Shown here one piece after another: positions 28,401 to 37,129 of a stretch of DNA of 64,000 nucleotides (its first letter is position 1; each line of letters starts with the position of its first letter). Origin of the DNA: Paludibacteraceae bacterium. Its GTDB lineage: Bacteria > Bacteroidota > Bacteroidia > Bacteroidales > Paludibacteraceae. The notes beneath the pieces are model-generated. The model was not told the origin of the DNA. It did not search any database and saw only the letters and a program-made list of their open reading frames with translations. The stretch covers positions 1-64,000 of the forward strand of contig JAFSMP010000035.1 of assembly GCA_017447875.1 (NCBI GenBank). The letters are read 5' to 3'. The translations under genes were made by a program, and so were the position numbers.

Positions 28401-29050
28401 AAACCACTAATGGAATCCCAAACAATCGTATAGTCTTCGGTCGTCGGATCCCCCGTCGGATCGGTGGTCGTACCGTCCGGAATCGCCTCAATGATGCTCG
28501 CATGCTCCGACCATACCGAATCGGCTTGATAAGCAGCTACACTGGAAGCCGGCACGTAGATATGCTCTATAGAGTTCGCATCTTTGAGGCCGTATTCGTC
28601 CGACCCATGGGTAGGCGGTGTGGTTGCATAAATAGTAAGCGTCTTCAAACCCGACCAACCAAACACCTGATTACCAAGCCTGGTAGTAGTAGAAGGCAGG
28701 GTAGCCGTGGTCAAAGAGGTGCAACTCATAAAGGCAAAATTGTTAATGTACTCCACCCCTTCCGGTACGGTAACCGAGGTGATGCCCGTACCCGTAAAAG
28801 CCTGGTAACCGATCGTGGTAACGGGATAGACCGTACCGTTATACGTGATCGATCCCGGAAGCGTAAGATCTCCGGAAAGATTGGGATAACTTGTAAAATC
28901 GGCAGAACCGGGGAGTTGCACCAACTCGGCATAGGCTCCGTAGCCATAATCCTTGATTTCGTAATAGAAACCGTCAATCTGGATGGGCGTTGCACACATG
29001 CCGGCAAGGAATGCCGACATTGCAACTAGCAAAGTAAATACTTTTTTCAT
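25496..29050 (-). CDS. Giant multi-domain surface protein (BspA, OB-like, B-repeats)
   Basis: The protein has 1184 residues. After the signal peptide come BspA-type leucine-rich repeats (about 60-190: GYQAFTGTGITSVTVPEGV, FMSCTSLTTATLPS), a beta-domain, an OB-like domain (about 355-480, the same type as in the protein at 44859), a stretch of D-S/C-D-S repeats, two InlB-type B-repeats (about 685-830: GYVFSKWSDGNTDNPREL, CEFVQWSNGNKLNPLSF), and the shared tail FLRDGQLYILRGDKIYTVTG. Together this looks like an adhesive or ligand-binding surface protein. It is last in an operon with ruvB upstream (30 bases). Confidence 0.8.
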   Translation of the reverse strand: MKKVFTLLVAMSAFLAGMCATPIQIDGFYYEIKDYGYGAYAELVQLPGSADFTSYPNLSGDLTLPGSITYNGTVYPVTTIGYQAFTGTGITSVTVPEGVEYINNFAFMSCTSLTTATLPSTTTRLGNQVFGWSGLKTLTIYATTPPTHGSDEYGLKDANSIEHIYVPASSVAAYQADSVWSEHASIIEAIPDGTTTDPTGDPTTEDYTIVWDSISGLTGIDISQYTNYNFGGELDTFNDSNFVSREIDGITVSVSATTDGSYARVITDEGNTSISVSGGGKLTFFSPELPFKSIVIHFDPAQGVANVNSASEWSVVAGDTTSISVNQVVWSGAPTYSVVMEDAYVTNITSIVFTFAMEEETSSYISVAEALSIGYQLASDDSFAYSEDAYTIIGYASALVPASSNYDVNGSQTFWMADEQGSTASSNSEGAIRVYFGLPNQEVQVGDKVQVDGVIMKSTLSTGAVLINTKSYATVTVLESGSTTPDCSHTYIFSDTVCSNEEVFYMDDRVAYYSGRIDTTVYEGGYSVHRNEAYQTFIDTVRTADGCEDIYLHEIVWRSSKRSVSTYRIEEGESIYIGGRVVTESGVYHDSVKDVYGCDSTYEYNVIVYRMTYDTINAAICQGEVYQFRDKELSQSGVYRTTSAQGDTTFIIRLTVYPTQYTEEYWPIYEGRPVVIGDRRYEQPGRYDDTLKTIMGCDSIVRTYIENARYHIDLSSNNDTYGWVRGDTMVVWPDSTARIQAVAYDGYVFSKWSDGNTDNPRELAVSQDMAIMAIFKPFKYTITVVAEDPTMGTVMGGGTYSPNEQVTIMATPYKDCEFVQWSNGNKLNPLSFRAQGDSTYTAVFNRKVQPVPVICSDTMIFMAQDTTLLAIRAYAPEAIEPYDRFVIATIDNHAVMGNQDTYYRDTVAYTKGMSIDQVAVVTAVPHDSLFRLQVDSVFLTPGNEARNALYTDEVGADWTLTQYDKVIIPQTVHYDQRMLLYNENASRFSAYRQLTSIDRRQTTLFKLQAPRVVPVDPVVIVEDTTAWKEEEQVMDTIVAEVVPQDTVAVITTPVVDYVYSFTLIIWADEAHTQVLVIVTYDGEGNQISVTRPSAVRSRAPQAKDISFEIGGLEPSKTYPYTLVACEDDGSILTSLNSSFSTTSEQSGIQGVNGEQGEIVKFLRDGQLYILRGDKIYTVTGAQVK

Positions 29051-29080
29051 ATCTCAATAGAATTCAAGTGTATTCTTCTC

Positions 29081-30097
29081 TTAAAACATCGACTGTTGCC
29101 CGTCTGAACTGAGGGGTGTCTTGCCCAAATGTTGGTAAGCAAGAAGCGTTGCCTCACGTCCGCGGGGCGTACGTTTGATGAAGCCTTCCTTGATGAGGTA
29201 AGGTTCATATACATCTTCGATCGTACCGGCATCTTCGCCCATAGCCGTAGCGATGGTGTTAAGACCCACCGGTCCGCCGCGGAACTTATCAATGATGGTC
29301 AGCAGCAGCTTGTTATCAATCTGATCCAGTCCGAAGGTGTCGATATTCAGCGCCTCAAGGGCATATTGAGCAATCTCCAAGTCAATCTTCCCATCCCCTT
29401 TCACTTGTGCGAAGTCACGTACGCGACGAAGAAGGGCATTGGCGATACGGGGCGTACCACGACTGCGACGGGCTATCTCTCCGGCAGCTTTCTCATTGAT
29501 CTCCACACCCAGCAGTCGTGCCGAACGTTTGACGATCCCGGCAAGGATATCGGCGTCGTAGTACTCAAGATGGCAGTTGATACCAAAGCGGGCACGGAGG
29601 GGAGACGTAAGCAGTCCGGACCGAGTGGTGGCACCGATGAGAGTGAAGCGGTTGAGGTCGATCTGGATGGTACGCGCCGAGGGACCTTTGTCTATCATGA
29701 TGTCGATCCGGTAGTCCTCCATCGCCGAATACAGGTACTCCTCGACGACCGGACTCAAACGATGGATCTCATCGATGAAGAGCACATCGTTGGGTTCGAG
29801 CGAGGTGAGCAGTCCGGCAAGATCTCCGGGTTTGTCGAGAACCGGTCCCGAAGTCACTTTGAACCCTACGCCTAACTCATTGGCGATGATATTGGAGAGG
29901 GTCGTCTTACCCAGTCCCGGAGGTCCGAAGAGCAGTACATGGTCGAGACTTTCGCCACGCATTTTCGCTGCCTCCACGAAGATCTTGAGGTTCGAAGTGA
30001 CCTTACTCTGTCCCGCAAAATCCGCGAAACACAAAGGGCGGAGCGCATTATCCTGCTCCTTCTCGGTCATCTGTTGTCGTATATCAAATTCTGCCAT
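29081..30097 (-). CDS. ruvB: Holliday junction helicase RuvB
   Basis: The protein has 338 residues with Walker [10 protein letters not shown] (58-66), Walker B FIDEIHR, sensor 1 GATTRSG, arginine finger in [11 protein letters not shown] and a C-terminal winged helix. It drives branch migration with RuvA. Length is normal. Its start overlaps the ABC ATPase gene by 14 bases, so it is transcribed with surface-protein and caspase genes, an odd neighbourhood. Confidence 0.97.
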   Translation of the reverse strand: MAEFDIRQQMTEKEQDNALRPLCFADFAGQSKVTSNLKIFVEAAKMRGESLDHVLLFGPPGLGKTTLSNIIANELGVGFKVTSGPVLDKPGDLAGLLTSLEPNDVLFIDEIHRLSPVVEEYLYSAMEDYRIDIMIDKGPSARTIQIDLNRFTLIGATTRSGLLTSPLRARFGINCHLEYYDADILAGIVKRSARLLGVEINEKAAGEIARRSRGTPRIANALLRRVRDFAQVKGDGKIDLEIAQYALEALNIDTFGLDQIDNKLLLTIIDKFRGGPVGLNTIATAMGEDAGTIEDVYEPYLIKEGFIKRTPRGREATLLAYQHLGKTPLSSDGQQSMF

Positions 30098-30740
30098 GCG
30101 TACTTTCTATAAATAATTGTTCCAAGTCTTGTATTTCAGCGATGGGTTGGTCGGCTTTAATCTGTCCGTGATCCAAAATCACTACCCTATCGCACATCTC
30201 ACGAACCTCCTGCATGATGTGGGTCGAGAGGATCACCGTACGGTCTTTGCCGAGCGAACGGATGAGGGCACGGATTTCCACGAGTTGGTTAGGGTCGAGA
30301 CCGGTGGTGGGTTCATCGAGGATAAGCAATTCCGGATCTCCCAATAAGGCTTGTGCAAGGCCTACACGCTGACGATAACCCTTACTCAGTTCGCGGATGT
30401 GTTTGTGGCGCTCAGGAGTCAGACCGACTTTTTCGATGAGCGTATCGGTATCCCGGCATCCCGGTATCCCGGTAAGTTCAGCCATAAAGCGGAGGTACTC
30501 CGTCACGTACATCTCTTCGTATAGCGGGTTATTCTCCGGCAGGTAGCCTATCCGGGCGGGAACGGAGACCGAACCGCTGTCAGCACGCCAAAGACCGATA
30601 AGGATCTTCATAAGCGTGGATTTACCGGCTCCGTTGGGTCCCAGCAGACCGACCACCTGTCCGGAAGGGATATCGAGCGTCACATCGCGCAAGACCTGCT
30701 GCTGACCAAACGCCTTATTGATATGAGCGATCTGTATCAT
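30084..30740 (-). CDS. GldA-like ABC transporter ATPase, short form
   Basis: The protein has 218 residues: Walker [10 protein letters not shown] (34-42), [22 protein letters not shown] segment typical of GldA, signature [15 protein letters not shown], Walker [14 protein letters not shown]. GldA proteins are usually around 300 residues, and this one stops after [10 protein letters not shown], so the C-terminal region is missing or the protein belongs to a shorter relative. No permease is adjacent. It overlaps the WecA-like gene by 4 bases. Confidence 0.8.
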   Translation of the reverse strand: MIQIAHINKAFGQQQVLRDVTLDIPSGQVVGLLGPNGAGKSTLMKILIGLWRADSGSVSVPARIGYLPENNPLYEEMYVTEYLRFMAELTGIPGCRDTDTLIEKVGLTPERHKHIRELSKGYRQRVGLAQALLGDPELLILDEPTTGLDPNQLVEIRALIRSLGKDRTVILSTHIMQEVREMCDRVVILDHGQIKADQPIAEIQDLEQLFIESTHGRI

Positions 30741-31924
30741 GAGGGATAAACCTGCTTTCTACAACGATAGTCCACGATACGCTCCAAGATGGTCCATACA
30801 GTCAGTTGTTCAAAATGTGTCCAACGGGCTATCTTACGGATTGCATGATAGAGCGAACCGGTGCGTTTCTTACGCGCGAAATCCATGAGGTAATAGACTC
30901 CGCAAGTGAAGAGGAGTCCCAATACACACACGACGATAAACTGGACGGTATACGAGAAGTTGCTGCACAAGTACCATATGAGCACAATCAGCATATTAAG
31001 CACGATGATACAAAGCGATGTGCCGACATGGGAGAAGCCCAGACGGATGAAGATATGATGCAGATGGATACGGTCCGGCGAGAAAGGCAGCCGTCCCATG
31101 CAGATACGAGTCACCATCACGCGCAGCGTATCAAAGACCGGGATACAGAGCACCGACAATACCATTGCCACAAGGCATATGCCGCGTTGCTCCAGTACCG
31201 CCGAGGACGAAGAAGGCGCCAAGAGGGCGAACACATCCCAAACCATCACCATGCCTATAAGTAACGCTCCGCCATCCCCGATATACATCTTACTCTTGCT
31301 GCCAAAGACATTATGCACGAAGAATGGCAGAAGCGAGGCGGCAGCGATGAGGGAGAAGAGTCCGAGTACATTATCTCCGATATAGAAGAATACAACCGCG
31401 AAGAAGATATTCGCCATAATCCCGTATCCGGACGAATAGCCGTCCACGCCATCAATCATATTGATGGCATTGATGATTCCGACACCGGCAAAGAGCGAGA
31501 GGGGCAGACCGACATAGGGCGACAGTTCGCGAATGCCGAATAGTCCGTGCAGATCCATGATCATCATATCCGTTTGCCAGAGGAGGAACCACACGAGGAA
31601 CATCTCAATAGAGAACCGCATCCACGCGTCTATATCGAACACATCATCGAGTACGCCTATCACCGAGAGGGCTAACATCACGATCAGGGCGTACCACAAG
31701 GCATCGAGTTGAAAGAAAAAGGCAGCGATACAAAGGGGCACAAACACACCCAAAGCCACCGGTATTCCGCCTAATACAGGCACCGGATGGCGCTGCAACT
31801 TACGATAGTTAGGCAGATCAACGATATCATGCTTCTGCGCAAAGCGCAAAGCCGGATAGAACACCGCCCATGACACAAAAAATGCCAGGAATGTAAGTAA
31901 AGCTATCACTGTTTCTTCCATCAT
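30737..31924 (-). CDS. WecA/MraY-family undecaprenyl-phosphate sugar transferase
   Basis: The ATG at 31924 overlaps the previous stop (ATGA) and is preferred over a longer frame; it gives 395 residues. About ten membrane helices with the family motifs DDVFDIDAWMRF, NAINMIDGVDGYSSG, and HLHHIFIRLGFSH. It puts GlcNAc-1-phosphate (or a similar sugar) onto undecaprenyl phosphate to begin O-antigen or other glycan synthesis. The closest partners, the GT cluster at 12555-15956, are elsewhere in the window. Confidence 0.9.
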   Translation of the reverse strand: MMEETVIALLTFLAFFVSWAVFYPALRFAQKHDIVDLPNYRKLQRHPVPVLGGIPVALGVFVPLCIAAFFFQLDALWYALIVMLALSVIGVLDDVFDIDAWMRFSIEMFLVWFLLWQTDMMIMDLHGLFGIRELSPYVGLPLSLFAGVGIINAINMIDGVDGYSSGYGIMANIFFAVVFFYIGDNVLGLFSLIAAASLLPFFVHNVFGSKSKMYIGDGGALLIGMVMVWDVFALLAPSSSSAVLEQRGICLVAMVLSVLCIPVFDTLRVMVTRICMGRLPFSPDRIHLHHIFIRLGFSHVGTSLCIIVLNMLIVLIWYLCSNFSYTVQFIVVCVLGLLFTCGVYYLMDFARKKRTGSLYHAIRKIARWTHFEQLTVWTILERIVDYRCRKQVYPS

Positions 31925-32793
31925 TTTCGTATAGACAAGACGGTGGGTCGTACCACAAGTTGCGGATCTTTGGTCTGGATACGCGTGAGCCATTTGAGGA
32001 AGGCTTCGTAACTCAGTTCGCGCGGTAGTTGTTCATCACGGAAATTCTTTCCTCCCTGTTTATCAGCGGCTTTGATGAAGTCGTTGGGCGAGAAGACCAC
32101 ATAGAGCGCGTTCTGCTCGGATGTCCGCTCGCAAGTAAGCGTATATTCCTGCGCACTGCGGTCAAATTTGGAAGAGAAGAAGACATACTCCTTGTTAGCC
32201 TCAATCGGTTGACTACCTGTCTGTTGCGTCATATAGGGCAGAAGACAATATGCGTTCTGCGCCTCATCCACGAGATAGACACAGAGATGTCCGGCTACGG
32301 GTGAGGAGAAACGCAGGAAGATGTCATTGCCGTCGCGGAAAGTGACCGGTGACTCGAGGTCCTGGATGTCCTTGACCGGCGTGAACTGTATGTCCGCTTT
32401 CTCGGCAGCATAGTTACGTGCGCGTCCTTCGACTTTCACCTTCACTACCCAGAAACCGTTGGTGAACTGTTTGTCCAGCACTTGCTCTTTGAGCGTCTCC
32501 AACCACTCACCGCGTACGGAGGTGCCACCGAGCGCAAAGGTGTTGTTCTGCGACTGCTTGGCGCTATTGACCACGAAGGTATTGGTGACGGATGCCACAT
32601 CGACACCGAACTTATCTTCGAGTGCTTTCTGTTTGGCGCGGTCAAAAGCGCTTTTCTCTGCCTGTTCCGGTGTCTCACGCGGGTTATCGGAGATGTACTC
32701 GTACGTAGCCGATACACGGACTATGTCATTGGCTGCGAAGCATGGAAGCACCGCCAGCAAAGAGAGGATATAGAATGATATTCGTTTCAGCAT
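31921..32793 (-). CDS. Secreted DUF4384 protein
   Basis: The protein has 290 residues with a signal peptide. The middle (DGNDIFLRFSSPVAGHLCVY, then LVDEAQNAYCLLPY) matches DUF4384, a beta domain common next to caspases and serine/threonine kinases in bacteria. The N-terminal half (AEKSAFDRAKQKALEDKFG) has the LPP20-like helix pattern. It follows the caspase gene by 27 bases of 7-base repeats. It probably binds protein or peptide in the periplasm as part of the caspase unit; this is inferred from context. Confidence 0.82.
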   Translation of the reverse strand: MLKRISFYILSLLAVLPCFAANDIVRVSATYEYISDNPRETPEQAEKSAFDRAKQKALEDKFGVDVASVTNTFVVNSAKQSQNNTFALGGTSVRGEWLETLKEQVLDKQFTNGFWVVKVKVEGRARNYAAEKADIQFTPVKDIQDLESPVTFRDGNDIFLRFSSPVAGHLCVYLVDEAQNAYCLLPYMTQQTGSQPIEANKEYVFFSSKFDRSAQEYTLTCERTSEQNALYVVFSPNDFIKAADKQGGKNFRDEQLPRELSYEAFLKWLTRIQTKDPQLVVRPTVLSIRK

Positions 32794-32819
32794 TCAGTAT
32801 TCAGTTTTCAGTTATCAGT
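32792..32819. repeat. 7-base tandem repeat between caspase and DUF4384 genes
   Basis: ATTCAGT, ATTCAGT, TTTCAGT, TATCAGT on the plus strand. It fills the whole 27-base gap and overlaps the ATG of the DUF4384 gene. Confidence 0.8.
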
Positions 32820-32820
32820 A

Positions 32821-34488
32821 TTATTTAAGGGTCCAGTTCTGCCATTCGGAACCGAGGATGTTCGACGGGATGACGCAAGGAGTCTGTTTCTTGCTATTGA
32901 GCAAGAGGGACTGCTGCGACACCTGTTTGGTGAGGTAATCGCCAAGTGCCTTGAGGGAGATGTCACCCTTGGTCTCTTGCAGTTTCTTGAGCAGATAATA
33001 GGTGAACAAACCGTGTTGCTGTTCGCGGTTCGGATAGGCTGTCTCATCGCCTTGTGCAGCCGAGAAAACAACCATCTTACCTTGCGGTTCACCAGCCTTG
33101 GCTTTGAGAGCCACACCACGCGCTTCCGCAATCATACCCTGCTCACGCTTCGAACCGGAGAAACAAGCGTCCATGAAGACGGTAATCCGGGAAGCAGGCA
33201 TGTTACCAAGCGTAGCATAGAGGTTATCCAGTTTGTATCCGGTCGTCACATCCGAACCGTTACCGTCAACCGGCAGGAGGTAAGCCGATTTGGTCGCCTC
33301 GTCGGGTATTCCGTGACCGGCATAATAGACGATAACCTGCGGATTATCAAACGCTTCGGTCACACTCTCCAGCCATTTGACTCCGGCCTTGAGTTGGTTT
33401 CCGGTAGCATCCGGCAAGTAACGGATGTTCTTCGAACTGATACCGAGCGTCTTGATGCAGTACTCGCGGAAGGTGTTTCCGTCATTGATAGCGAAGGGCA
33501 CACCGGCTACTTGGGTATAATGCTCGTTGGCTACGATGAGCACGAAGGTGTTGTTACCGTTGACATTCGGAACGACGATGACCGGGATGTTCTCATCCAC
33601 ATCAGAGACAAGCGACACTTTCTTGATGGCTACATCCTCATCCTTACGCTCCACGTTCATGGCGATCGAACTACCGACATACTGACCGAACTGCAGAGGG
33701 ATGTCCGCACTCTTGGCGAAACGTCCGTAACTCTCTGCAAGAGCCACCTGGATATCAATCTGATCCGCTGCACGTTGGTTCGCCAGCAGTTCGTATTCGA
33801 AGGTCTTGGTCTCGTTGGGTTTGAGGGTACCGATATTGATGAACTCCTCGGAACCACCGGTCCAGTTGACGTTCTCCGGCAGTTGCAGTCCGACAGTCAC
33901 GTTCTCTGCTGTTCCTTGGTCGGTATTCTGCACAATAACTTGCAGTTTGAACATCTCACGACGGTTGAGTTTTCCTCCCTTGGCACCGACTACCTTGTAA
34001 CTGGCTACCTGGACGTACGGTGCTCTGAGTTTATGCGTGCCGACAACACCGGTGATAGGGTCGGTACCAAACCCGTTAGGTTCATCAATATAAACGGAGA
34101 ACTCTATCTCGCCTGTCTGCAGTTCTTCGCTACCGATGAGGGGCACTTCAATCCATTGTTTGGTGCCATGCGGGATGACAGGAAGAGGGGTCGTCTCGCT
34201 GAATATCAGGCCGTCCTTGGCACCGGTGGCAGTGAGTCGAGCCACGCAGCCGTAGCCGTCCCCTGCACCATCATTGGATACCTGAAAGCGAATGGCACAT
34301 TTCTCGTTGGCATCAATGACACCGTTCATATCCTGGTCCACGAAGGTCTGCGTGTTCGGCACGATATTGAGCATCGGTGGCACCACTTCCTTCTCTATCT
34401 TGAAGGACATCGGCTTACTGACGTTCGTCTGAGCGAACATATTGCTTGCGAACAAGCACGCAAGGAGTGTTAGATGTTGCTTTTTCAT
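32821..34488 (-). CDS. Secreted C14 caspase-like peptidase
   Basis: The protein has 555 residues with signal peptide MKKQHLTLLACLFASNMFAQ. The middle is beta-rich with a calcium-type segment DQDMNGVIDANE (51-62) and a CARDB-like Ig fold (about 150-290). The C14 domain (about 310-520) has His392 in YYAGHG and Cys442 in MDACFSG. Its end (PCVIPS, EWQNWTLK) matches the protein at 22933. It has no SUMF1 domain. It lies between the Fn3 lipoprotein and the DUF4384 protein in the operon. The processing target is unknown. Confidence 0.9.
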   Translation of the reverse strand: MKKQHLTLLACLFASNMFAQTNVSKPMSFKIEKEVVPPMLNIVPNTQTFVDQDMNGVIDANEKCAIRFQVSNDGAGDGYGCVARLTATGAKDGLIFSETTPLPVIPHGTKQWIEVPLIGSEELQTGEIEFSVYIDEPNGFGTDPITGVVGTHKLRAPYVQVASYKVVGAKGGKLNRREMFKLQVIVQNTDQGTAENVTVGLQLPENVNWTGGSEEFINIGTLKPNETKTFEYELLANQRAADQIDIQVALAESYGRFAKSADIPLQFGQYVGSSIAMNVERKDEDVAIKKVSLVSDVDENIPVIVVPNVNGNNTFVLIVANEHYTQVAGVPFAINDGNTFREYCIKTLGISSKNIRYLPDATGNQLKAGVKWLESVTEAFDNPQVIVYYAGHGIPDEATKSAYLLPVDGNGSDVTTGYKLDNLYATLGNMPASRITVFMDACFSGSKREQGMIAEARGVALKAKAGEPQGKMVVFSAAQGDETAYPNREQQHGLFTYYLLKKLQETKGDISLKALGDYLTKQVSQQSLLLNSKKQTPCVIPSNILGSEWQNWTLK

Positions 34489-34494
34489 AAGGTT

Positions 34495-37116
34495 TTATAA
34501 ATTAGGATGAGCAATGATATTCGTAAAATTCTTCCATACATTCGCCGTCTTATAGGCATTCAACGAAGCCGACGGCACATATAACTGGATGGAGAAATCA
34601 TCGAAAGCATTGGAAGCACAGGTAGGCGGATTCGGAGCAGCCACTGTGATACTTTCAGCTCCGGTGCATTTCCAGAACGCCTTACTGCCAATCGAGGTGA
34701 CTCCGGCACCAATATTAATCGGGGATGCATTCTTGCAATTATAGAACGCCTCGTCACCAATACTCTTCACGTTGTCCCACATAAATACCGACGAAAGACT
34801 GATACAATCATAGAACGCACCTTCATTGATGGCGGTGAGATCGCTGGGAGGATTGATATCGTGCAGACTGGAACATCCGCTAAAGGCATACGAGCCGATG
34901 ACCGTGATAGGCGCTTGGAGGTATACATCCGTCATACTGCTACATCCGTAGAAAGCGTAATTACCAATGTAGGTGACGCTCACTGGAATACTATCCAGAG
35001 AGGTCATGGTAGTACTTCCTCTAAAAGCGTTTTCACCAATGGAAGTGATGTGACCACCGAAGGTGATATATCCTACGCCGTTCGCAAAATCATGGGCGAG
35101 TACTGGTCCGTCAAAGGCATCCGTGTGGAGACCTCCCTGGGTGATATCGGTCACTTCCGGTAACTTGGATACCGCCGAGTATTTGATCTTCGAGGTATTA
35201 TAATCGTAATAGGGTTCCGTAGTAAACGATACTTCGTTGCCGTACCCAACTCCCTGACTATTCTTCGCATATGCCCGCACATAATAAGTAGTCTCATGCG
35301 TCAAACCGGTCATATTAACGGCGAAAGTACCGATACCGTTTCCTTTGGCAATGACATTGTCATTGATGGTAGGATTGGTAGAGGTGGAATAGCATATACC
35401 TCGTTCGAGAACCGGGCTGTTACCTTGGCTGATCACATTACCACTGCAGGAAGCGGAAGCAGGGGTGATATTCGTTACCTTACCGGTAGAAAGCGTCGGT
35501 ACAGCGCTGGCCTCGGTCTCGATGGCTACGGTCTTACCGTATCCTGTTCCCACATCGGTGGTAGCATACGCACGTACGTAATAGGTCGTACCCGGTTGTA
35601 GTTCCTTGAGCACGCAGCAGTAACTCTGATAATTATACTGGTCATTGACCACTTTGTTATCCGAGATAGTCGGGTTTTGATTCGAAGAAGAGTAACAAAT
35701 ACCAAATTCAGTGATAGGCTTCTCCTGGCTATCATAACTAACCTGTCCGCAACAGATAGCGGTAGAAACTTCAGCCGTAGGATCTTCGCCGGTGGTGACG
35801 GTCGGTAAGACGTATGCCTTGGTGGTGAACGTTTTCTCCTCGCCATATCCTATACCCTCACTATTCACGGCATAAGCACAGAAATGATAGAGCGTATTTG
35901 CCTGCAGATTCTCTATATAAGCCATAAAGTAATACGGAGACAATTCAGCCGGAACTTTCGTTCCCGTGACAACAGGATTAGGCGCTAAGGAATAATAGAT
36001 ACCGCATTCTGTGATCTCCTTACCGCCATCGTTCTCTATGATACCGCCCAAGGAAACCGCGGTGTACCATATATCATACGCATCCTGGGTAGTAACGGTC
36101 GGTACGGAATACGCTAAAGTAGTGAAGGTCTTGTCTTCACCATAGGTCGTACCCTTGCTGTTGGTCGCATACGCACGATAGTGATACGTCGTGTTATCCG
36201 TCAACTCGGTAAGCTGGCAATAGAAGTCTCCAGTGCCCATGTAATCAGCTTGCTTCTTATTATCGGAGATTGTAGGATTCGGTTGTAATCCGTAGCAGAT
36301 ACCCCGATCTAGGATCTGCGTACCGCCGTCTTCCTTCACTTCACCACTGGCCGTGGCCTCCGTGATGGAGATATCGCTTACGCCATTCGTATTCACTACC
36401 GGCATGCCGTAGTCGATGGTAGTAAATGATTTCTCTTCGCTATAACTAACACCGATACCGTTGATGGCAAAGGCACGTACATAGAACGTTGTATTAGCAG
36501 GCAGACCTCCCATGTAACCATAGACGATGATCGTATCTCCCAGCTCCACATACTCACCCGGAATAACGATCTCTTCTTCCATCGTCACATCCGCATGTTC
36601 TGCCATACAGAAACCTAACTGCGGCATCGTATCCGTACCCATGTCGATCAAGGTACCGAAGAAGTTGGCAGACGAAGTGGTCACATCACGAATAGAATCG
36701 AACTGCACCTGAGCCAAGTGATAGGCCTGGGTGGTGAAGGTCGATACCGGTGAGGTCAGCGGACCGTATTTATTAACCGCCTTAAAACGAATGAAATACT
36801 GCGTGTTCTCCTTCAGGTCGGTCAGCACCGCCGTGCAGGTCGTGATGTTATTCTCCGTATCTACCGACACCTTCATCTTCACTTGTTCGCACTGCGCAAA
36901 CGTAGAGTCCGTATCGTACTCGGCTACCATCTCCTTGATGGTCGCTGTCGTCTCCATTTGCCAAAGGATGGTAGCTTCGGTATAGGACACCTGAATATCC
37001 GCCTCGGTCATCACCAAAGGTGGAGCCACAGGGATAGGTTCCTCTTTCTCTTTCTTACATGCCACCACCGCGATCAGCGTGATCAGCACGATCCAACTAT
37101 ATTTATACCATTTCAT
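34495..37116 (-). CDS. Surface lipoprotein with Fn3-like repeats and BspA repeats
   Basis: The protein has 873 residues. A lipobox (LIAVVAC) is followed by KKEKEE, a charged sequence of the kind that can send Bacteroidota lipoproteins to the surface. Seven or eight Fn3-like repeats follow, each with a G-I-C-Y-S turn and a TTYYVRAYATxxxGxGYG strand (for example TGLTHETTYYVRAYAKNSQG). The C-terminal part (about 650-870) has BspA repeats (IGNYAFYGCSSMTDVYLQ, IGDEAFYNCKNASPINIG). No enzymatic motif is seen. It is the second gene of the operon and could bind a ligand or partner at the surface. Confidence 0.85.
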   Translation of the reverse strand: MKWYKYSWIVLITLIAVVACKKEKEEPIPVAPPLVMTEADIQVSYTEATILWQMETTATIKEMVAEYDTDSTFAQCEQVKMKVSVDTENNITTCTAVLTDLKENTQYFIRFKAVNKYGPLTSPVSTFTTQAYHLAQVQFDSIRDVTTSSANFFGTLIDMGTDTMPQLGFCMAEHADVTMEEEIVIPGEYVELGDTIIVYGYMGGLPANTTFYVRAFAINGIGVSYSEEKSFTTIDYGMPVVNTNGVSDISITEATASGEVKEDGGTQILDRGICYGLQPNPTISDNKKQADYMGTGDFYCQLTELTDNTTYHYRAYATNSKGTTYGEDKTFTTLAYSVPTVTTQDAYDIWYTAVSLGGIIENDGGKEITECGIYYSLAPNPVVTGTKVPAELSPYYFMAYIENLQANTLYHFCAYAVNSEGIGYGEEKTFTTKAYVLPTVTTGEDPTAEVSTAICCGQVSYDSQEKPITEFGICYSSSNQNPTISDNKVVNDQYNYQSYCCVLKELQPGTTYYVRAYATTDVGTGYGKTVAIETEASAVPTLSTGKVTNITPASASCSGNVISQGNSPVLERGICYSTSTNPTINDNVIAKGNGIGTFAVNMTGLTHETTYYVRAYAKNSQGVGYGNEVSFTTEPYYDYNTSKIKYSAVSKLPEVTDITQGGLHTDAFDGPVLAHDFANGVGYITFGGHITSIGENAFRGSTTMTSLDSIPVSVTYIGNYAFYGCSSMTDVYLQAPITVIGSYAFSGCSSLHDINPPSDLTAINEGAFYDCISLSSVFMWDNVKSIGDEAFYNCKNASPINIGAGVTSIGSKAFWKCTGAESITVAAPNPPTCASNAFDDFSIQLYVPSASLNAYKTANVWKNFTNIIAHPNL

Positions 37117-37129
37117 AGTTTCTCCTTTC

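Noticed and set aside
32977..34473. A 498-codon plus-strand open frame opposite the second caspase gene
   Set aside because: It is a shadow of the caspase gene, with no start signal or family features.
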